From assembly GCA_002378125.1 (NCBI GenBank), contig DFRF01000137.1:1-7023 (forward strand): a DNA stretch of 7,023 nt, read 5' to 3'. Each line of letters begins with the position of its first letter. Position 1 is the first letter of the stretch. This document shows, in pieces, positions 6,016 to 7,023 of this stretch. Below the pieces are notes generated by a model. That model worked only from the letters and a program-made list of their open reading frames with translations. It was not told where the DNA came from and searched no databases. The position numbers and the translations under genes are program-made. This stretch comes from Rhodospirillaceae bacterium UBA3470. Its GTDB lineage: Bacteria; Pseudomonadota; Alphaproteobacteria; Rhodospirillales; Casp-alpha2.

Positions 6016-6765
6016 ATGAGGAATGACTTGGGAATTACGCAGGAGGGATTAAAGACAGCGCTCAAGATCAAAGAGGATTATCGTGCCCGTCGCCCCATTT
6101 TGATGCCTGACGAAGATGACCGGATTATTGTCCCCGAGACAATGCTGAACCACAATATTGATCTGACGACTTTTGAAGATCCGTTGCCGTTGGCGATGAT
6201 GGCGACACGCGATCCAGAAGCGCCCATGGCTCTTGCAGCCGCGGCGCGCCTCAGCCCTCTAGGCAGGCAAAATAGATTGCTGTGCGGCGTGGTCGAGATC
6301 ATCGGTGAGACCTCAAAGCATGAGGCCGTCAAGGAGTGCCTGGGATACGTTAAGGACCGTCACTTCGAGCCGTCGGCCATCGTTGAGGTTCGGCGCCACG
6401 CGACGAAGTTCGTCGTTCGCTCACGCCAACAATATACGGCCGCTTTGCGAGAGAACCTAGAGTCCTTGTTGGACGGCGCCATAACACCACGTCAGTTCGT
6501 GAGGGAGTTTTTTGAACTGACGGAAGCGGGCAATATGCGCCACGACATACGAAAGAAATTGGTTTTGAGTTTATTGCTCTCGCCGTCAGTACGACCCAGC
6601 GTGAAATTTCTCATGCTCGAGAACTTTCATCGTATGGCGCGACCTGTCCAATTGGCAATAATCTCTGGTGTGTTGCGTGCGGAACCCAGTCGGCATACCG
6701 AAATTATAAAAGAAGAACTACGTTACCTGGTGGTGCACAAAACGAGGGACCAGGGCGTCCATTAA
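6016..6765 (+). CDS. Conserved-looking protein of unknown function
   Basis: This 249-residue soluble protein has no domain I can name. ATG 6016 is well supported by GAGGGA at 6005-6010, five bases upstream. The N-terminal third contains DYRARRPILMPDEDDRIIVPE (21-41) and DPLPLAMMATRDPEAPM (55-71). The rest appears mainly helical and charged, with ITPRQFVREFFELTEAGNM (156-174), RHDIRKKLVLSLLLSPSVRP (175-194) and VKFLMLENFHRMARPVQLAI (196-215). The amphipathic pattern suggests a helical bundle that may bind another protein or nucleic acid. There is no signal peptide; LVLSLLLSP is too short to be a convincing membrane span. It lies 13 bases after the HTH gene and is probably co-transcribed with it, so the two may work together, but no function can be assigned. 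Confidence 0.75.
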   Translation: MRNDLGITQEGLKTALKIKEDYRARRPILMPDEDDRIIVPETMLNHNIDLTTFEDPLPLAMMATRDPEAPMALAAAARLSPLGRQNRLLCGVVEIIGETSKHEAVKECLGYVKDRHFEPSAIVEVRRHATKFVVRSRQQYTAALRENLESLLDGAITPRQFVREFFELTEAGNMRHDIRKKLVLSLLLSPSVRPSVKFLMLENFHRMARPVQLAIISGVLRAEPSRHTEIIKEELRYLVVHKTRDQGVH

Positions 6766-6849
6766 GTATTTCGTTCACGCCTTTCGACTGTTGAAACGCC
6801 CTTTCACCTGTGGTTTCTTCTCGCTGCACTGCACGCTATAAGCTGGAGC

Positions 6850-7023
6850 ATGACTTTTATACCCAACTACTCTTTCGACGGCGAACCGGCTCCTGGCGAA
6901 ACGTGGGAGGTGGCGCCAGGTGTGTGGTGGATTCGCATGCCGCTGCCCTTCAAGTTAAACCATATTAACCTTTGGATGCTTGCAGACGGCGATGGTTGGA
7001 CCTTAGTCGATACAGGAATTCTC
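6850..7023 (+). CDS. Metallo-beta-lactamase-fold hydrolase, N-terminal part (cut by window end)
   Basis: Frame 1 is open from ATG 6850 to the window edge and gives 58 residues. The segments GVWWIRMPLPFKLNHINLW (24-42) and DGDGWTLVDTGI (46-57) are typical of the first strands of MBL-fold hydrolases, in which VDTG precedes the HxHxDH zinc motif that would lie beyond the edge. Members hydrolyse thioesters, lactones or phosphoesters, among others, so the substrate is open. GGAG at 6845-6848 lies only one base before the ATG, an unusually short spacing, but no other in-frame ATG, GTG or TTG start is close upstream. The 84 bases before the start hold no clear terminator. Confidence 0.8.
   Translation, partial: MTFIPNYSFDGEPAPGETWEVAPGVWWIRMPLPFKLNHINLWMLADGDGWTLVDTGIL

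Noticed and set aside
6752..6784. Possible terminator after the unknown protein: GGCGT (6754-6758) pairs with ACGCC (6777-6781), followed by TTT.
   Set aside because: The loop is 18 bases, the stem is only five strong pairs, it overlaps the stop codon, and the T run is three bases.
6793..6820. Second possible hairpin, GAAAC with GTTTC, before the MBL gene.
   Set aside because: It is a five-base stem with a 15-base loop and no proper T tract, so it is indistinguishable from chance.

Overview
The window looks like a chromosomal segment of a Gram-negative bacterium of moderate GC content, most likely an alphaproteobacterium, perhaps of the Rhodospirillales. This is judged from protein character and gene style, not from any marker gene. 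Genes are densely packed. I see no tRNA, rRNA, insertion sequence, CRISPR array or phage gene, so the region is an ordinary metabolic one with a few odd members.

Left block, plus strand (1-4010): the first 78 bases may be the tail of an upstream gene. Then come a PRISE-type short-chain reductase (116-1168), a sugar-binding-protein fold that lacks both an export signal and a DNA-binding domain (1181-2092), a Gfo/Idh/MocA oxidoreductase (2155-3144) and a crotonase-fold protein (3225-4010) that lacks both classical hydratase glutamates. The first three are closely spaced and probably co-transcribed. The crotonase gene is preceded by a perfect TATAAT box and a hairpin that includes part of its ribosome binding site, so it may be controlled separately. 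The set reads as catabolism or modification of a small carbonyl or polyol compound, but the substrate cannot be read from the sequence.

Middle block, minus strand (4007-5331): a ROK-family fructokinase closely resembling E. coli Mak is followed, with a 4-base ATGA stop/start overlap, by the ribosome-rescue peptidyl-tRNA hydrolase ArfB. The arfB stop overlaps the crotonase stop in a shared CTAG, so the two converging transcripts have no intergenic terminator.

Right block, plus strand (5332-7023): a divergent AT-rich region of about 220 bases carries a perfect 10-base palindrome and an 8-base direct repeat. It leads into a two-gene unit: a small helix-turn-helix protein (5553-6002) and a 249-residue protein of unknown function (6016-6765). 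The window ends inside a metallo-beta-lactamase-fold hydrolase (6850 onward).

No clear new defence or mobile system is present. The items most worth a second look are the cytoplasmic-looking binding protein, the altered crotonase and its leader, and the HTH/unknown-protein pair.
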